A DNA stretch of 64,000 nt from Enterococcus larvae (GTDB lineage Bacteria > Bacillota > Bacilli > Lactobacillales > Enterococcaceae). A model generated the notes under the pieces. The model did no database searches and was not told the origin of the DNA. It saw only the letters and a program-made list of their open reading frames with translations. This document shows, one piece after another, positions 47,739-56,898 of the stretch. Location: positions 124,001-188,000 of the forward strand of contig NZ_JAEDXU010000006.1 of NCBI RefSeq assembly GCF_017830045.1, read 5' to 3'. The stretch's first letter is position 1. Each line of letters begins with the position of its first letter. The position numbers and the translations under genes are program-made.

Positions 47739-48473
47739 ATGGATTCAGCGGTTTTATGGAGTGATTTAGAAGAGAGTAAAGCGTTCGTCTCATTCTCTGA
47801 AAAATTAGAAGATAAGTACGGCAGTGACAAAATTGGATATTGCGGCAATTGGTTAATACGTGATAACTATAACAAGCCATTTATTAATGATGCTTTTATG
47901 AGAGGTTACTTGGGATTTGTTAGATCAAAAGAATTTGAAGAAGAAGAAATTGAAAAAGATCGATGTTTGCTAAATGAACTGCTGGAAGAATTATTGGCAG
48001 CAGGTAGGAAAATAATTGAAATTTTGACGGAAAACAACCAAATGTCGAATATTTGGGATAGTAGTTTGTCTCGTGATGAAAACAATAAGCGGTTAACCGA
48101 AGCTGGCTTCGCAAATTATGAAAAGTCATTTGAAGTCTCAATTCGTGTTGGAAAAGGAACCTATTTTCAGGTTGAATACGGTAGTTTAAAGGCTAATCAG
48201 AAACCGTATTTTTCGACTTCGGCTTGTAAGTTTAATAAAAATTTGAGGGATTATGACTCAGGTGGTCAGGCGCAAAAAGATTTATTACGAGCTGGAAGTC
48301 TTGCGATGGATTTTTACAATAAATGGGACAAGTTTCACACCTGCTGTTTAACAATAGAAGAATATGAGCAAATGAAAAAAGAGCTGGCATCGCTTAGTTT
48401 TGAATGGAATTCTATTCCCTCAAGTAGTTTTGAAGATATGGCTGATTTTGAAAGAAATCACAAATATCGGTAA
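47739..48473 (+). CDS. Hypothetical protein, 244 aa
   Basis: 244 residues, soluble, mixed alpha-beta, no recognised domain. Cysteines at two or three scattered positions (YCGNWL, TCCLT) show no metal pattern. SD GGAGG. It sits between the DUF961 pair and TcpA, where accessory genes are common. Confidence 0.6.
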   Translation: MDSAVLWSDLEESKAFVSFSEKLEDKYGSDKIGYCGNWLIRDNYNKPFINDAFMRGYLGFVRSKEFEEEEIEKDRCLLNELLEELLAAGRKIIEILTENNQMSNIWDSSLSRDENNKRLTEAGFANYEKSFEVSIRVGKGTYFQVEYGSLKANQKPYFSTSACKFNKNLRDYDSGGQAQKDLLRAGSLAMDFYNKWDKFHTCCLTIEEYEQMKKELASLSFEWNSIPSSSFEDMADFERNHKYR

Positions 48474-48479
48474 AGAGCG

Positions 48480-48827
48480 ATGGATGATTTAGCTATTTGC
48501 ATGAGAAGCATGGGGTTCATGGTTTTGGAGGATAATTCAGAAAAGATATATCTATTAGAAGCACCAAGATATTTCTTAATAGTGGAAAATTCTCTTGAAT
48601 CTTATAATGGGAAAAAACTTTATTCGTTCTCAAAATACCGATATGATCCAAAAAAGCAAGCAACAAAGCTAGAGGATTGCTTCATTGATAAATGTACTGA
48701 AAATGCTATGTTGAAACGTGTAAGCGGGTATATTGCTTTCATGCTGAAACAAGGCTATTTAAAAACAGAAAATAATACGATTCTTCCTTTTGCTCAAGAA
48801 ATGAGCCAAAGGAAGATATTTGTATAA
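48480..48827 (+). CDS. Hypothetical protein, 115 aa
   Basis: 115 residues (starts MDDLAICMRSMGFMV), beta-rich in the first half. Six bp after the previous stop. No recognised domain. Confidence 0.58.
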   Translation: MDDLAICMRSMGFMVLEDNSEKIYLLEAPRYFLIVENSLESYNGKKLYSFSKYRYDPKKQATKLEDCFIDKCTENAMLKRVSGYIAFMLKQGYLKTENNTILPFAQEMSQRKIFV

Positions 48828-48841
48828 GGAAAGGAGGAAAT

Positions 48842-50413
48842 ATGCTTAAGAAGTTTTTCGTCTATAGAGGACGGAGAATTCGGATGTTTCATCGGAATTT
48901 GCTTTTTAAATATGGAGTAGGACTTTTCTTTCCATTTTTTGTGTTAATGATTCTGTATCATGTCTTTTTTACATACCCTACGATCCAAAAAGAAGAAAGC
49001 AGTTCGGCTGGTTTGTTTATCTTGCCTGTTGCTGTTTCTGTATTCTGTATTTTTGTTGGGGTTATTTTCGCTTTGTTCATTATAAAATCTTCTCAGCTAA
49101 GAGGGGGCTTCTTTGCAAAGCAATATAAGAAGCAGGTTTTAGCAGAATATCTGGATGATAATGAACTGGTAATCAAAAAGAAATCTAAAAATCAGGGCGC
49201 AAAAGAGAAAAAGAAATTTCCAAAAGTTTATTATAAAGCGGATGGGGATGCGGATGAATTCACATTTAAAATTGGAAATAGGTTTCAAGATAAGTTTCTT
49301 CAGATTGGCCGTCCTTTAGAAGACATGTATCTGGCGGACTTGGTGGCTGTTAAACGTGCGCCGGGACATGTGACATTCCGATATTTAATTGATGTACAAA
49401 GTAAGCGAATTGATTTCTCAGAAATGAGTGCTGAAAACGGAAAAGTTAAATTGATGAATGGTGTCTGGTGGGAATATGATGATCTACCTCACATGCTCAT
49501 AACGGGTGGTACCGGAGGAGGAAAGACGTATTTTATTTATGCGTTGATTGCTGCCTTGGGTAAAGAGGGTCGTGTGCATATCTCCGATCCGAAAGCCGCC
49601 GATTTAGCTGATTTAGGAAATTTTAACGCCTTTAAAAATTTAGTAGTGAGTGATAAAAAGGGTATCTTCGGTCAAATGGAAGAAGCTGTTGATCTTATGG
49701 ATAAGCGATTTTTATACATGAAAAAACAGCCGAACTATACGATTGGTAAAAATTATCGCTATTACAAAATGAAACCTGAATTCTTTATTGTGGATGAGTG
49801 GGCAGCGTTTATTTCTGTTTTAGATAAATTCGGAAGAGGAGAGGCGCTTACAGAAGAAAAACTGTATGAAAGTATTTCCCCACTTGTTTTAAAGGCTCGA
49901 CAAGCAGGAGTATTTATCATTGTTGCTACTCAAAAAGCCGGAACTGATGTAATTCGTTCGTCCATTAGAGATAATTTGATGTGTAAGGTCTCGTTAGGTC
50001 GATTATCTGAACAAGGATATATTATGACCTTTGGCGATGAGCAGAAAAACAAATCTTTTATCAATAAGTATGGAGTGAAAGGTCGAGGGTATATTGATGT
50101 TGGGGCAGGTGTCCCACAAGAATTTTACTCTCCATATGTTTCTCCAACATTTGATTTCGTAGAGTATTTTAAAAATATGGATGAAATGCCATTTACGGAT
50201 GTTTTATCGGTTGAAGTTACTGAAGAGGACAAAGAGATGCTTAATGAGATTTATAACGATCAATTTATTGAAGCGGAGCAAGAAAGAATCGCCCATGAGC
50301 AGGATGAGAGAAGGGCGCAAAGGAAAAGAGAAAAAGATGAAAAAGCAGAAGCGCTGCTTTCAGGAGAATCTTATTCTGAGCAAGTGAAAAAACGGAAAAA
50401 AGAGGTGGTTTAA
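48842..50413 (+). CDS. FtsK/SpoIIIE-type coupling protein (TcpA/Orf21-like)
   Basis: 523 residues. Two N-terminal membrane helices (about 20-85), then the FtsK ATPase domain: Walker A ITGGTGGGKTYFI and Walker B FIVDEWAAF, with a motif-3-like IIVATQKAGTDV. It is the ATPase that brings the processed DNA to the mating channel, equivalent to Tn916 Orf21. The charged C-terminal tail (QERIAHEQDERRAQRKREK) is longer than average. Confidence 0.92.
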   Translation: MLKKFFVYRGRRIRMFHRNLLFKYGVGLFFPFFVLMILYHVFFTYPTIQKEESSSAGLFILPVAVSVFCIFVGVIFALFIIKSSQLRGGFFAKQYKKQVLAEYLDDNELVIKKKSKNQGAKEKKKFPKVYYKADGDADEFTFKIGNRFQDKFLQIGRPLEDMYLADLVAVKRAPGHVTFRYLIDVQSKRIDFSEMSAENGKVKLMNGVWWEYDDLPHMLITGGTGGGKTYFIYALIAALGKEGRVHISDPKAADLADLGNFNAFKNLVVSDKKGIFGQMEEAVDLMDKRFLYMKKQPNYTIGKNYRYYKMKPEFFIVDEWAAFISVLDKFGRGEALTEEKLYESISPLVLKARQAGVFIIVATQKAGTDVIRSSIRDNLMCKVSLGRLSEQGYIMTFGDEQKNKSFINKYGVKGRGYIDVGAGVPQEFYSPYVSPTFDFVEYFKNMDEMPFTDVLSVEVTEEDKEMLNEIYNDQFIEAEQERIAHEQDERRAQRKREKDEKAEALLSGESYSEQVKKRKKEVV

Positions 50414-50477
50414 ATGAAAGAGGAAGTAGAAATAAAATAGATGGCAACTACTCTCGAAACAGAAAGGAAGAGTTTTA

Positions 50478-50729
50478 GTGATTTTTAATTTGAAAGGGAA
50501 TGAAAGAGTTTCTTATAATGATGACGATTGTGAAGAGTTTGAGGAAATTGTCGAGGTATCATTTTCAGTTACTAATTTTAAAACTATTTTTGATGAACTG
50601 ATTTTGAAATATGATTCGGAGGAGATTACTAAGATTTTGATGGACTGTGAATATAATCTTGTTTTGAATACAGATAAACGAATACTGGAAAGTGGGAAAG
50701 TGATAGTTGCAGAAGCTCAGTATTTGTGA
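50478..50729 (+). CDS. Small hypothetical protein, 83 aa
   Basis: 83 residues from GTG 50478, with GGAAG upstream. Acidic N-terminal half (NDDDCEEFEEIVEV). No recognised domain. Located between TcpA and the oriT region. Confidence 0.55.
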   Translation: MIFNLKGNERVSYNDDDCEEFEEIVEVSFSVTNFKTIFDELILKYDSEEITKILMDCEYNLVLNTDKRILESGKVIVAEAQYL

Positions 50730-50747
50730 AAATGAAGGTGGTGCTTT

Positions 50748-51056
50748 TTGATTTATTATTCGATAAATGAAGTGTGTGACCAGTTATTAGTAAAAGAAAG
50801 AACATTGCGTAGTTGGATTACTAAAATTGAACAGCGAACGGCTTTTCGATTTACTAGAAAAATTAATATGGAGAATCCGCATTATGTGCAGGGAAATCCT
50901 GTTCCTCAATTGTCTTTAGATGAAGAAGAAATAGGGTTATTAAAGGAATTAAAAATGAATAGGCAGCAAGGGGCGAATTTATCTGAAATGATTGATCGTC
51001 TTTTTTTATTGCCGGAAGATTACGACAAACGATACCCAACTCAATTGAGAGCATAA
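50748..51056 (+). CDS. MerR-like HTH protein near oriT
   Basis: 102 residues from TTG 50748 behind AAGGTGG. N-terminal HTH of MerR/excisionase type (YYSINEVCDQLLVKERTLRS, WITKIEQRTAFRF). In related elements a small DNA-binding helper encoded next to the relaxase aids oriT processing or acts as excision/transfer regulator; this is inference here. Confidence 0.62.
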   Translation: MIYYSINEVCDQLLVKERTLRSWITKIEQRTAFRFTRKINMENPHYVQGNPVPQLSLDEEEIGLLKELKMNRQQGANLSEMIDRLFLLPEDYDKRYPTQLRA

Positions 51057-51104
51057 CACGATTGTATACGCACGTGCATTTTGCGAAGCAGGATGCATGA
51101 AGTG

Positions 51105-51257
51105 AATGCCGGGCGTAAGCCCGGCATTTCCGGCACCCCGTTTGGTAATACGGGGTGCAGAATAACAGAAGTAAAGAAAAAATAGTGCTTAAAACCTTTT
51201 GGTATCAAGGGATTGAACGTTTTGAACTTGTGGGACAAATTACATGATTTTGTCCCA
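51105..51257 (+). other. Candidate oriT with nested inverted repeats
   Basis: Three stems lie between the HTH gene and the relaxase: AATGCCGGGC (51105-51114) with GCCCGGCATT (51119-51128); GCACCCCG (51133-51140) with CGGGGTGC (51151-51158), loop TTTGGTAATA; and TGGGACAAA (51231-51239) with TTTGTCCCA (51249-51257). The GC-rich pair stands out in AT-rich DNA. In Tn916 and ICEBs1 the oriT is likewise just upstream of the relaxase gene. Confidence 0.6.
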
Positions 51258-51283
51258 TCAGTGAACAAAAAGGAGGAATAACG

Positions 51284-52507
51284 CTGGATGGTAAGGAATT
51301 AAAAAGAATCAGAAGGAAGTTAGGCTATAATTTGAGGGATTTTAGTGAGAAGGTTAAAATCTCTAAATCTACACTTTCTCGTTATGAGAATGACAATGTG
51401 CTGCTAACAGAGGAAAAAGAGAATGAAATAAAAAAAGCGCTCGGTCAATCACTTGAAAGAGCTTATGAGCTGCATGTACATTTCGATTATCTGCGAATGA
51501 CCTTTTTTGAAAGTTCGATTCGGACGGTACTTGAAAAGGTGCTGTGTATTCCTGAAAAATATTTTATCCGGGAACATTCGAAAAAAAATAACTATGAAGC
51601 AAAATATAGTTGTGGAAACATCGTGGTATTTGATCGAGTCTCCGATGATAGTCAGGGAATCTTACTTGATTTGACCGGACAGGGAGTGTACGAATTCGAG
51701 CAACATTTAGAAAGCATGGGAATGTCCTTTAGGGATTGGTTGAAAAAGGTACTTGATCCAAGCTGGTATTCCTTTCGAGGATATTATTCTCGGCTACATT
51801 CTACTCGATTAGATATTGCGATTGATGAAATGTATGATCCAATCAACGGCAATTTTGATTTATACGAACTAAAGAAACGTCGGGATCAAGACCTTATAAG
51901 TTCGAATTTTAGAGTGTATCGGGAACAGGAAAAGAAGTTCCAACAAGAAAATGCTGGCTTAACCCTCTATCATGGTGCTCGTGGTGGCAATCTGTTTGTT
52001 CGATTCTATGAAAAACGTTATGAATTAGCTGATAAGTTAGGACTTAGTGTGGATGATGTATTGGAAGAGTACGGTGTCTGGAATAGATATGAATTGGAAA
52101 TCGGAAAAGAAATCAATGAGAAAATTTTTGCAGATTATATCAATGGTGTTTCACTGGATGATATTGCAATAAATTTATTGCTTTCAAAGTTTGAAGTTTT
52201 CGATGAACGAATGAATGAACATGGAAATCTGGAACGAGTGTTTTATGATAAATGGTATGAGATTTTTGGTTCTTGGAAAAAAGTGAAAATCAATCACAAG
52301 AGAGAAGAGCCGAGTATTGAGAAAAATATGCGTTGGATCGAACGACAAGGTGCAGGTGTTCTTAAAGGGATTCAGGTTTATCTTGGAAAAGAAGAATTTA
52401 ACAAGTGGCTTAATGATGTGATAGATCGAGCGGAACTTTCAGAAAAAAGAGAAAAACAGCTGATGTTTGAAAAAATGATCGAGCAGAAAGGATTGAATCT
52501 TGTCTAA
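51284..52507 (+). CDS. MobT-type relaxase (Rep_trans family, Orf20-like), CTG start
   Basis: 407 residues if translation begins at CTG 51284, 7 bp after AGGAGG; the first ordinary start, TTG 51332, would cut the HTH domain in half. The N-terminus (DGKELKRIRRKLGYNLRDFS, KSTLSRYEND) is an XRE HTH; the rest is a Rep_trans relaxase with HSTRLDIAIDEMYDP and YHGARGGNLFVRFYEKRYEL. It nicks oriT and is covalently linked to DNA, as Tn916 Orf20 and ICEBs1 NicK. Coupled to the next gene by overlap. Confidence 0.88.
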   Translation: MDGKELKRIRRKLGYNLRDFSEKVKISKSTLSRYENDNVLLTEEKENEIKKALGQSLERAYELHVHFDYLRMTFFESSIRTVLEKVLCIPEKYFIREHSKKNNYEAKYSCGNIVVFDRVSDDSQGILLDLTGQGVYEFEQHLESMGMSFRDWLKKVLDPSWYSFRGYYSRLHSTRLDIAIDEMYDPINGNFDLYELKKRRDQDLISSNFRVYREQEKKFQQENAGLTLYHGARGGNLFVRFYEKRYELADKLGLSVDDVLEEYGVWNRYELEIGKEINEKIFADYINGVSLDDIAINLLLSKFEVFDERMNEHGNLERVFYDKWYEIFGSWKKVKINHKREEPSIEKNMRWIERQGAGVLKGIQVYLGKEEFNKWLNDVIDRAELSEKREKQLMFEKMIEQKGLNLV

Positions 52508-53042
52508 TTTAATAGGGAATAAGCGTACATTGAGCTGCAAAGTTCATTTTGTAGGCTCTTTTTTTGCTGACGATACATCTGAAGTATGGGGAAAAGCATT
52601 AAAAGAATTTTGGAATCTGTTGTTAGTAGAATATCTGTTTTGCATACGTGAGAATCAGATCGTTCGTGATATAGAAAAAATAGGAATCAAGACAATTCTA
52701 TTGGAATCGTGGCTTGAAAAGAAAAGTGACTTATTTTTTAAAGAACACATCTGGCTTTGTGACGAAAACGGAGAATGCTATGTCTACACAAAAGAAGAGT
52801 TAGATGGTGTTTATAGGACGTTTGTCTATGCGGAAACATTAGATTTACTTATCCCTAGTATCAATGAACGGCAAGGTCAGTTTCGTTATTTTACCAATAC
52901 GTTAAAAAAACAAGGTTGGGAAATGTCATATGTGTTCGAACGAACATTATTAAACAAAGGTGTTTTCTTAATGAGTCAAAGGGATCAAACAAAAAGGATG
53001 CCTTATGAATTTATGAAGAAATTGAACATTCGAATGGGATGA
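52500..53042 (+). CDS. Hypothetical protein downstream of relaxase, 180 aa
   Basis: 180 residues from TTG 52500, overlapping the relaxase stop by 8 bp. Soluble, no recognised domain. The tight coupling suggests a helper for relaxase or rolling-circle replication of the element, but this is inference. Confidence 0.58.
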   Translation: MSNLIGNKRTLSCKVHFVGSFFADDTSEVWGKALKEFWNLLLVEYLFCIRENQIVRDIEKIGIKTILLESWLEKKSDLFFKEHIWLCDENGECYVYTKEELDGVYRTFVYAETLDLLIPSINERQGQFRYFTNTLKKQGWEMSYVFERTLLNKGVFLMSQRDQTKRMPYEFMKKLNIRMG

Positions 53043-53054
53043 GGTGGAAGAAAA

Positions 53055-53318
53055 ATGAGTTATGTACCGTTTGAAGTACTAAAGAAACAAGTGGAACACG
53101 CTGTATTTTATCGGTTGAAAGAGTTGTTGCCTGTACTGGAATTTCATGTTTATCAACAAGCATTTGAAGAGAGCGAGTGGGTTGAATTCATGAGACGAGA
53201 GATTTATTCAAAATACGAAAATGGGGAGGTTCCTTCTGGACGACTAGAAGTACTAAAGACGGAATGGAGCATACAGTTGCTTCCATCTTTAAAAAGTGAA
53301 TTGAGAATCGTTCAGTAA
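53055..53318 (+). CDS. Hypothetical protein, 87 aa
   Basis: 87 residues (starts MSYVPFEVLKKQVEH), helical. SD GAGGTGG. No recognised domain. Confidence 0.57.
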   Translation: MSYVPFEVLKKQVEHAVFYRLKELLPVLEFHVYQQAFEESEWVEFMRREIYSKYENGEVPSGRLEVLKTEWSIQLLPSLKSELRIVQ

Positions 53319-53353
53319 ATGAAAAAAAACTTAGTGTATTTGGAGGAGATATG

Positions 53354-54463
53354 ATGGCTGAAGTGAATGAATTTACAAAAGAATTAAGAGTAATTTTAGA
53401 TGCTGCAATTGAGCTGGAAGCAGACCCTAAAATCTTAGAAGAAAACAGGATTAAAGTCAGTCCTCGTTGCGGCTATGATTTAGAAGTGCTGCAAGCGGAG
53501 GCAACTAGACAAGGGGTAATGTTGGTTGTTAACAATATTTACTTGACTGAATTAGATGAAAGCAAAAAGGAACTGGATAACTTTTGTTCAATACTAAATA
53601 TTGCTGGTGTCTCTCATGACATGGTAGGAATCAATAAAAAGTTGTTGAAGTATAGACTGGTCGTGTTTCCTGCTTCTGAAATTGTTGGACTGGCATTGGA
53701 AAATGATGCTAAGAAATTTGAAAAGTTGGAAATTGTCTTTGAAAAAGGGGCGATTCAGGCAAGGGATTCACGTGGCGAATTGGAAGATAATTCAGAACGT
53801 GGCGAAAGAATCCGTCAAAAAGAAGAAGCTAGTCAAGCGCTAAGTCGTTACGGCATTGAGTTTCAAGCGGTGGACGCTGAGACAATTGAGGTGTTTCCGT
53901 CAAGTCACACTGAGCGGCAAGAGATCGAGCGGACACTTAAGGAATACAGGTTAGTGCAGTTCGTTTATAAAACGGATAAGTACACTAAAATTCCGATGAG
54001 TGCAGCGGAAAAAAGAGAAATTGTTAAAGATTTGGCTGCAAAGTTTAAGCAGTACGGAAACGGCTTTTTAGAAATGAAAAATGCTTATACGATCGTTGCG
54101 TATGCTAAGAGCGAAAAGTTACGTGAGTTGTACAAGAAAATGTTTTCTGAATACTGGTATCGCTATGTAGAGGTCGATGGAGAAATTAAGGCTTTGCGAC
54201 TAGTTGTTGAAAATCTCTATTCTAACGGAGAAATGTTCACAAATGATGAGTGGTCAACGATCAAGCATAAAGCAAACGAAATGGTTGAATCTCTTTCTGA
54301 TGTAGTAATTGACTTTTCGAATGAACAAGTAATAATTCGTGCGCCGAAATTCGACTCAGTTCGTACGCTTTATTGGCTGAAAAATTACGATAGTCGGAAA
54401 TTGGAAGCTGAGAATGATAAAGGGTTTATTTATACCAATATCACATTCAAATTTGATGAGTAG
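53354..54463 (+). CDS. Hypothetical protein with repeated beta-alpha segments, 369 aa
   Basis: 369 residues from ATG 53354 (GGAGGA 6 bp upstream; ATG 53351 is possible). Four segments show a beta strand followed by a helix with similar spacing: LVVNNIYLTELDESKKELDN, IEVFPSSHTERQEIERTLKE, IVAYAKSEKLRELYKKMF and VIIRAPKFDSVRTLYWLKNY. This suggests a tandem repeat protein, fold unknown. A terminator follows. Confidence 0.6.
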   Translation: MAEVNEFTKELRVILDAAIELEADPKILEENRIKVSPRCGYDLEVLQAEATRQGVMLVVNNIYLTELDESKKELDNFCSILNIAGVSHDMVGINKKLLKYRLVVFPASEIVGLALENDAKKFEKLEIVFEKGAIQARDSRGELEDNSERGERIRQKEEASQALSRYGIEFQAVDAETIEVFPSSHTERQEIERTLKEYRLVQFVYKTDKYTKIPMSAAEKREIVKDLAAKFKQYGNGFLEMKNAYTIVAYAKSEKLRELYKKMFSEYWYRYVEVDGEIKALRLVVENLYSNGEMFTNDEWSTIKHKANEMVESLSDVVIDFSNEQVIIRAPKFDSVRTLYWLKNYDSRKLEAENDKGFIYTNITFKFDE

Positions 54464-54469
54464 TGCTTG

Positions 54470-54495
54470 GAGTTGATTATTCAACTCTATTTTTT
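54470..54495 (+). terminator. Terminator after the 369-aa gene
   Basis: GAGTTGA pairs with TCAACTC; TATTTTTTA follows. Confidence 0.65.
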
Positions 54496-54516
54496 ATTGC
54501 GAAAGGAGGATTGAAT

Positions 54517-54735
54517 ATGTGGGAAAACGGATTAATTGGTGGATATAGATATTCAATTAAGCATTATGAAACACCATCCCCAAGCGGCTTGGAGGGAAGC
54601 AAAATTAGTAAGCTCGATCTTATTGATGGAGAGACTAATGAAATCGTTGCTAGTTACGATCGAGGATGGGATGTAAAGCCGACTGAGCCGGAACACGAAC
54701 GATTGATTGGCTTGATTGTGAATAGATTTTTATAA
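54517..54735 (+). CDS. Conserved small protein of conjugative elements (DUF7678-like)
   Basis: 72 residues from ATG 54517 behind AAAGGAGG (a longer frame from 54463 runs through the terminator). The motif series WENG, SGLEGSKISKLDLID and ASYDRGWDVKP is typical of a small family in Firmicutes conjugative elements. Role unknown. Confidence 0.62.
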   Translation: MWENGLIGGYRYSIKHYETPSPSGLEGSKISKLDLIDGETNEIVASYDRGWDVKPTEPEHERLIGLIVNRFL

Positions 54736-54792
54736 GAAAAAAAGGAAGAGAGTGAGAAGAAAAATTGAAATTACTGAAAGGTGTGACAAAAG

Positions 54793-55026
54793 ATGCCAAT
54801 TGGATACTTTGAAGGTTCCGGTTATTTAATGCATTTCAAATCAACTGTATTAAATCGAGTGATTTATCATTTTCCAGAAGTTTCGGATGAAGAGGTTTAT
54901 AGATTGTTACATGAAACCGATACGTGGAATCGTTTAAGTCAATCAGCAGGCACTATGGATTTCGAAGAACAGGTCGATGATGCGGCGGATGAGATTGTTG
55001 CGAAGTTGACAAAAATTATTGAATAG
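54793..55026 (+). CDS. Small hypothetical protein, 77 aa
   Basis: 77 residues (MPIGYFEGSGYLMHFKSTVL), soluble and acidic. SD AAAGGTG. No recognised domain. Confidence 0.55.
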   Translation: MPIGYFEGSGYLMHFKSTVLNRVIYHFPEVSDEEVYRLLHETDTWNRLSQSAGTMDFEEQVDDAADEIVAKLTKIIE

Positions 55027-55041
55027 AAAGGAGTCTGATTA

Positions 55042-55572
55042 ATGAAAAGAGGTACAACTTTCGAAGAGTATGAAAAAGATGCGAGATCGTTTGAACATTT
55101 TATTCACATTACTTTGATTTTGAGTATCGTCTCAATCTTGATAGGAATAGTTATTTCGCTGTTCGCTTTAATAGCAACTGGACTGCTCTTGCTTTTTATG
55201 GCTTTCTTTTTTGCAAAAGAATTCGAAGAAATGAAGAATCGTTATAGATTTTCTGCTGAAACTGAGTATGTGGAAGTAAATTCATTTTGTTTAGAAGAAT
55301 TTGCTAAAAAAGGACGATATGGAAAAGTTTTTGAGAAAAATGGAAATGAATTCGAATTTGTCTATATTGATACATGTGGAAAAATCAATCACAAGAAGCT
55401 TTCTAGTTTTAATGCTAGTTTTGACATTTTTAATTGTATCGATGGGGAGAAGATCGTGTTAAAAGAATGTTGCTATACAGATGATCGGTTCACTAAAGTA
55501 TTTGGAACAGCTCCAAGCAGAATGAAGTATGAAATATACGTAAAAATAGAAAATTTCATCATAATCGGATAA
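55042..55572 (+). CDS. Two-helix membrane protein, 176 aa
   Basis: 176 residues. Two adjacent helices (about residues 20-60: LILSIVSILIGIVISLF and TGLLLLFMAFFFA) then a beta-rich cytosolic domain of 100 residues. No recognised family. Possibly a membrane accessory of the transfer apparatus. Confidence 0.58.
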   Translation: MKRGTTFEEYEKDARSFEHFIHITLILSIVSILIGIVISLFALIATGLLLLFMAFFFAKEFEEMKNRYRFSAETEYVEVNSFCLEEFAKKGRYGKVFEKNGNEFEFVYIDTCGKINHKKLSSFNASFDIFNCIDGEKIVLKECCYTDDRFTKVFGTAPSRMKYEIYVKIENFIIIG

Positions 55573-55588
55573 AGAAGGGAAGATCATA

Positions 55589-55765
55589 ATGAAACAAAAC
55601 AGAGGGAAAAGACCTAATAGGAAAATCAAAGAGGCATTATCAAAATCTTTCGGCGGCTGCGTGAAAGTGAATGGTTCAAACTGGCTTGTGATTGAAGAAA
55701 ATGATGGGTTGGTAACCTGTGAGAATCGAAAAAACGGAAAACGTCGGGTGTTGAATGTTGCATAG
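55589..55765 (+). CDS. Small basic hypothetical protein, 58 aa
   Basis: 58 residues, strongly basic (MKQNRGKRPNRKIKEALSKS), ending RRVLNVA. SD GAAGGGA. Could bind nucleic acid; no domain recognised. Short, so often missed by gene callers. Confidence 0.5.
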   Translation: MKQNRGKRPNRKIKEALSKSFGGCVKVNGSNWLVIEENDGLVTCENRKNGKRRVLNVA

Positions 55766-55789
55766 GACATAAACAATAGGAGGGTCAGT

Positions 55790-56323
55790 ATGTACAAACT
55801 ACATGAAGTAGCTAAGAGGATAAAAGACCTTGTAAGAGAACATGGTTTAAATTCAGATGTACCAGAAAAAGAAATTGAATCAAGATTTGATAGTTTGTTT
55901 CATAATTCTGAAACAATAGAATATTTGGAGAAACGTGTCGCTTTTTATGAGGAACATTACAACGGAGTTAATAACGATGATTTAGACGAACTTGTTGATA
56001 TTTTTCTTCCGTTGTTCGCAAAAGAATTGAACGAAAAGCTAAAAAATCCTCCATTCGTAATGATTGATGAATATTTAGCGGATTTAAAGCAATCGGTTTG
56101 TAGCTATATTAGAAGTCGCTATGATATCACTGAGGAAAAGTTTGAGCAAGTTTTTTATGAAAATCCAAGTTTTGAATCGACGAAATCTGGAATGGAGAAG
56201 ATTGCTGACGAAGACGGAAAAGTGTATGACGATGCTATGCGCACCGTTAGAGCGGATGACTATGAGCAGTTAGTTTACGGAATAATGCATAGTTTAGACC
56301 AAGAAAACACGAAAAGGAGTTAG
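55790..56323 (+). CDS. Hypothetical protein, 177 aa
   Basis: 177 residues, helical and acidic, no membrane segment or recognised domain. SD GGAGGG. First of four tightly spaced genes. Confidence 0.57.
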   Translation: MYKLHEVAKRIKDLVREHGLNSDVPEKEIESRFDSLFHNSETIEYLEKRVAFYEEHYNGVNNDDLDELVDIFLPLFAKELNEKLKNPPFVMIDEYLADLKQSVCSYIRSRYDITEEKFEQVFYENPSFESTKSGMEKIADEDGKVYDDAMRTVRADDYEQLVYGIMHSLDQENTKRS

Positions 56324-56326
56324 TTG

Positions 56327-56653
56327 ATGGAGATAGTAGTTACTGTCCCGAAACGTGAAATTGACAATTTCGAAAAGGAACTTGTAGAAATCGCTGCTGA
56401 TCCTGAATTATTCAAACATTTCAAACTGAGTAAGGAGCCGAAAAAAATTAATGTGGTTGAAAAGATTTATTTTGTAGTCAACGGCTCTGTCAAATACAGG
56501 GCTAATGTCTACGGATTTACTAAAAAAGGATTTACTTGTCATTCTACAGGTAGGCAGCAAAGGGGAAAATTTGTTATTTGTGACGATTTCTTTGAAGTTG
56601 AAGAAAAAATAGAAGTAAGAGGATTTCAGGGATTTCGTTATAAATGGTGGTAG
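56327..56653 (+). CDS. Hypothetical protein, 108 aa
   Basis: 108 residues from ATG 56327, behind AAAAGGAG. Starts MEIVVTVPKREIDNFEKEL; C-terminal half beta-rich and basic. No recognised domain. Overlaps no neighbour; starts 3 bp after the previous stop. Confidence 0.55.
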   Translation: MEIVVTVPKREIDNFEKELVEIAADPELFKHFKLSKEPKKINVVEKIYFVVNGSVKYRANVYGFTKKGFTCHSTGRQQRGKFVICDDFFEVEEKIEVRGFQGFRYKWW

Positions 56654-56667
56654 AAAGGAAGGAGAAA

Positions 56668-56898
56668 ATGTTTAAAAGTGAATACTTGGAAGAGCTTGAA
56701 AAGGAAGTTTACAAAGAGTTGAAAAAAGATTCTGATAAATCAGAAAAGGTTTTAAAAGAAGAAATAAAGTATTGTCAGGCTTCTAAAAGCATTAGCACGT
56801 TTTTAAATCATTCGATGGATCGTCAAGGGAGAGTATCAGGCTTCAACTTTGAATATCATGTTCGAATGATTTTAGATGAGCTGAAAGGGAATAAATGA
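56668..56898 (+). CDS. Small hypothetical protein, 76 aa
   Basis: 76 residues from ATG 56668 behind GGAAGGAG (a longer frame starts at 56644). Helical, charged. Its stop overlaps the start of the next gene (ATGA). Confidence 0.55.
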   Translation: MFKSEYLEELEKEVYKELKKDSDKSEKVLKEEIKYCQASKSISTFLNHSMDRQGRVSGFNFEYHVRMILDELKGNK

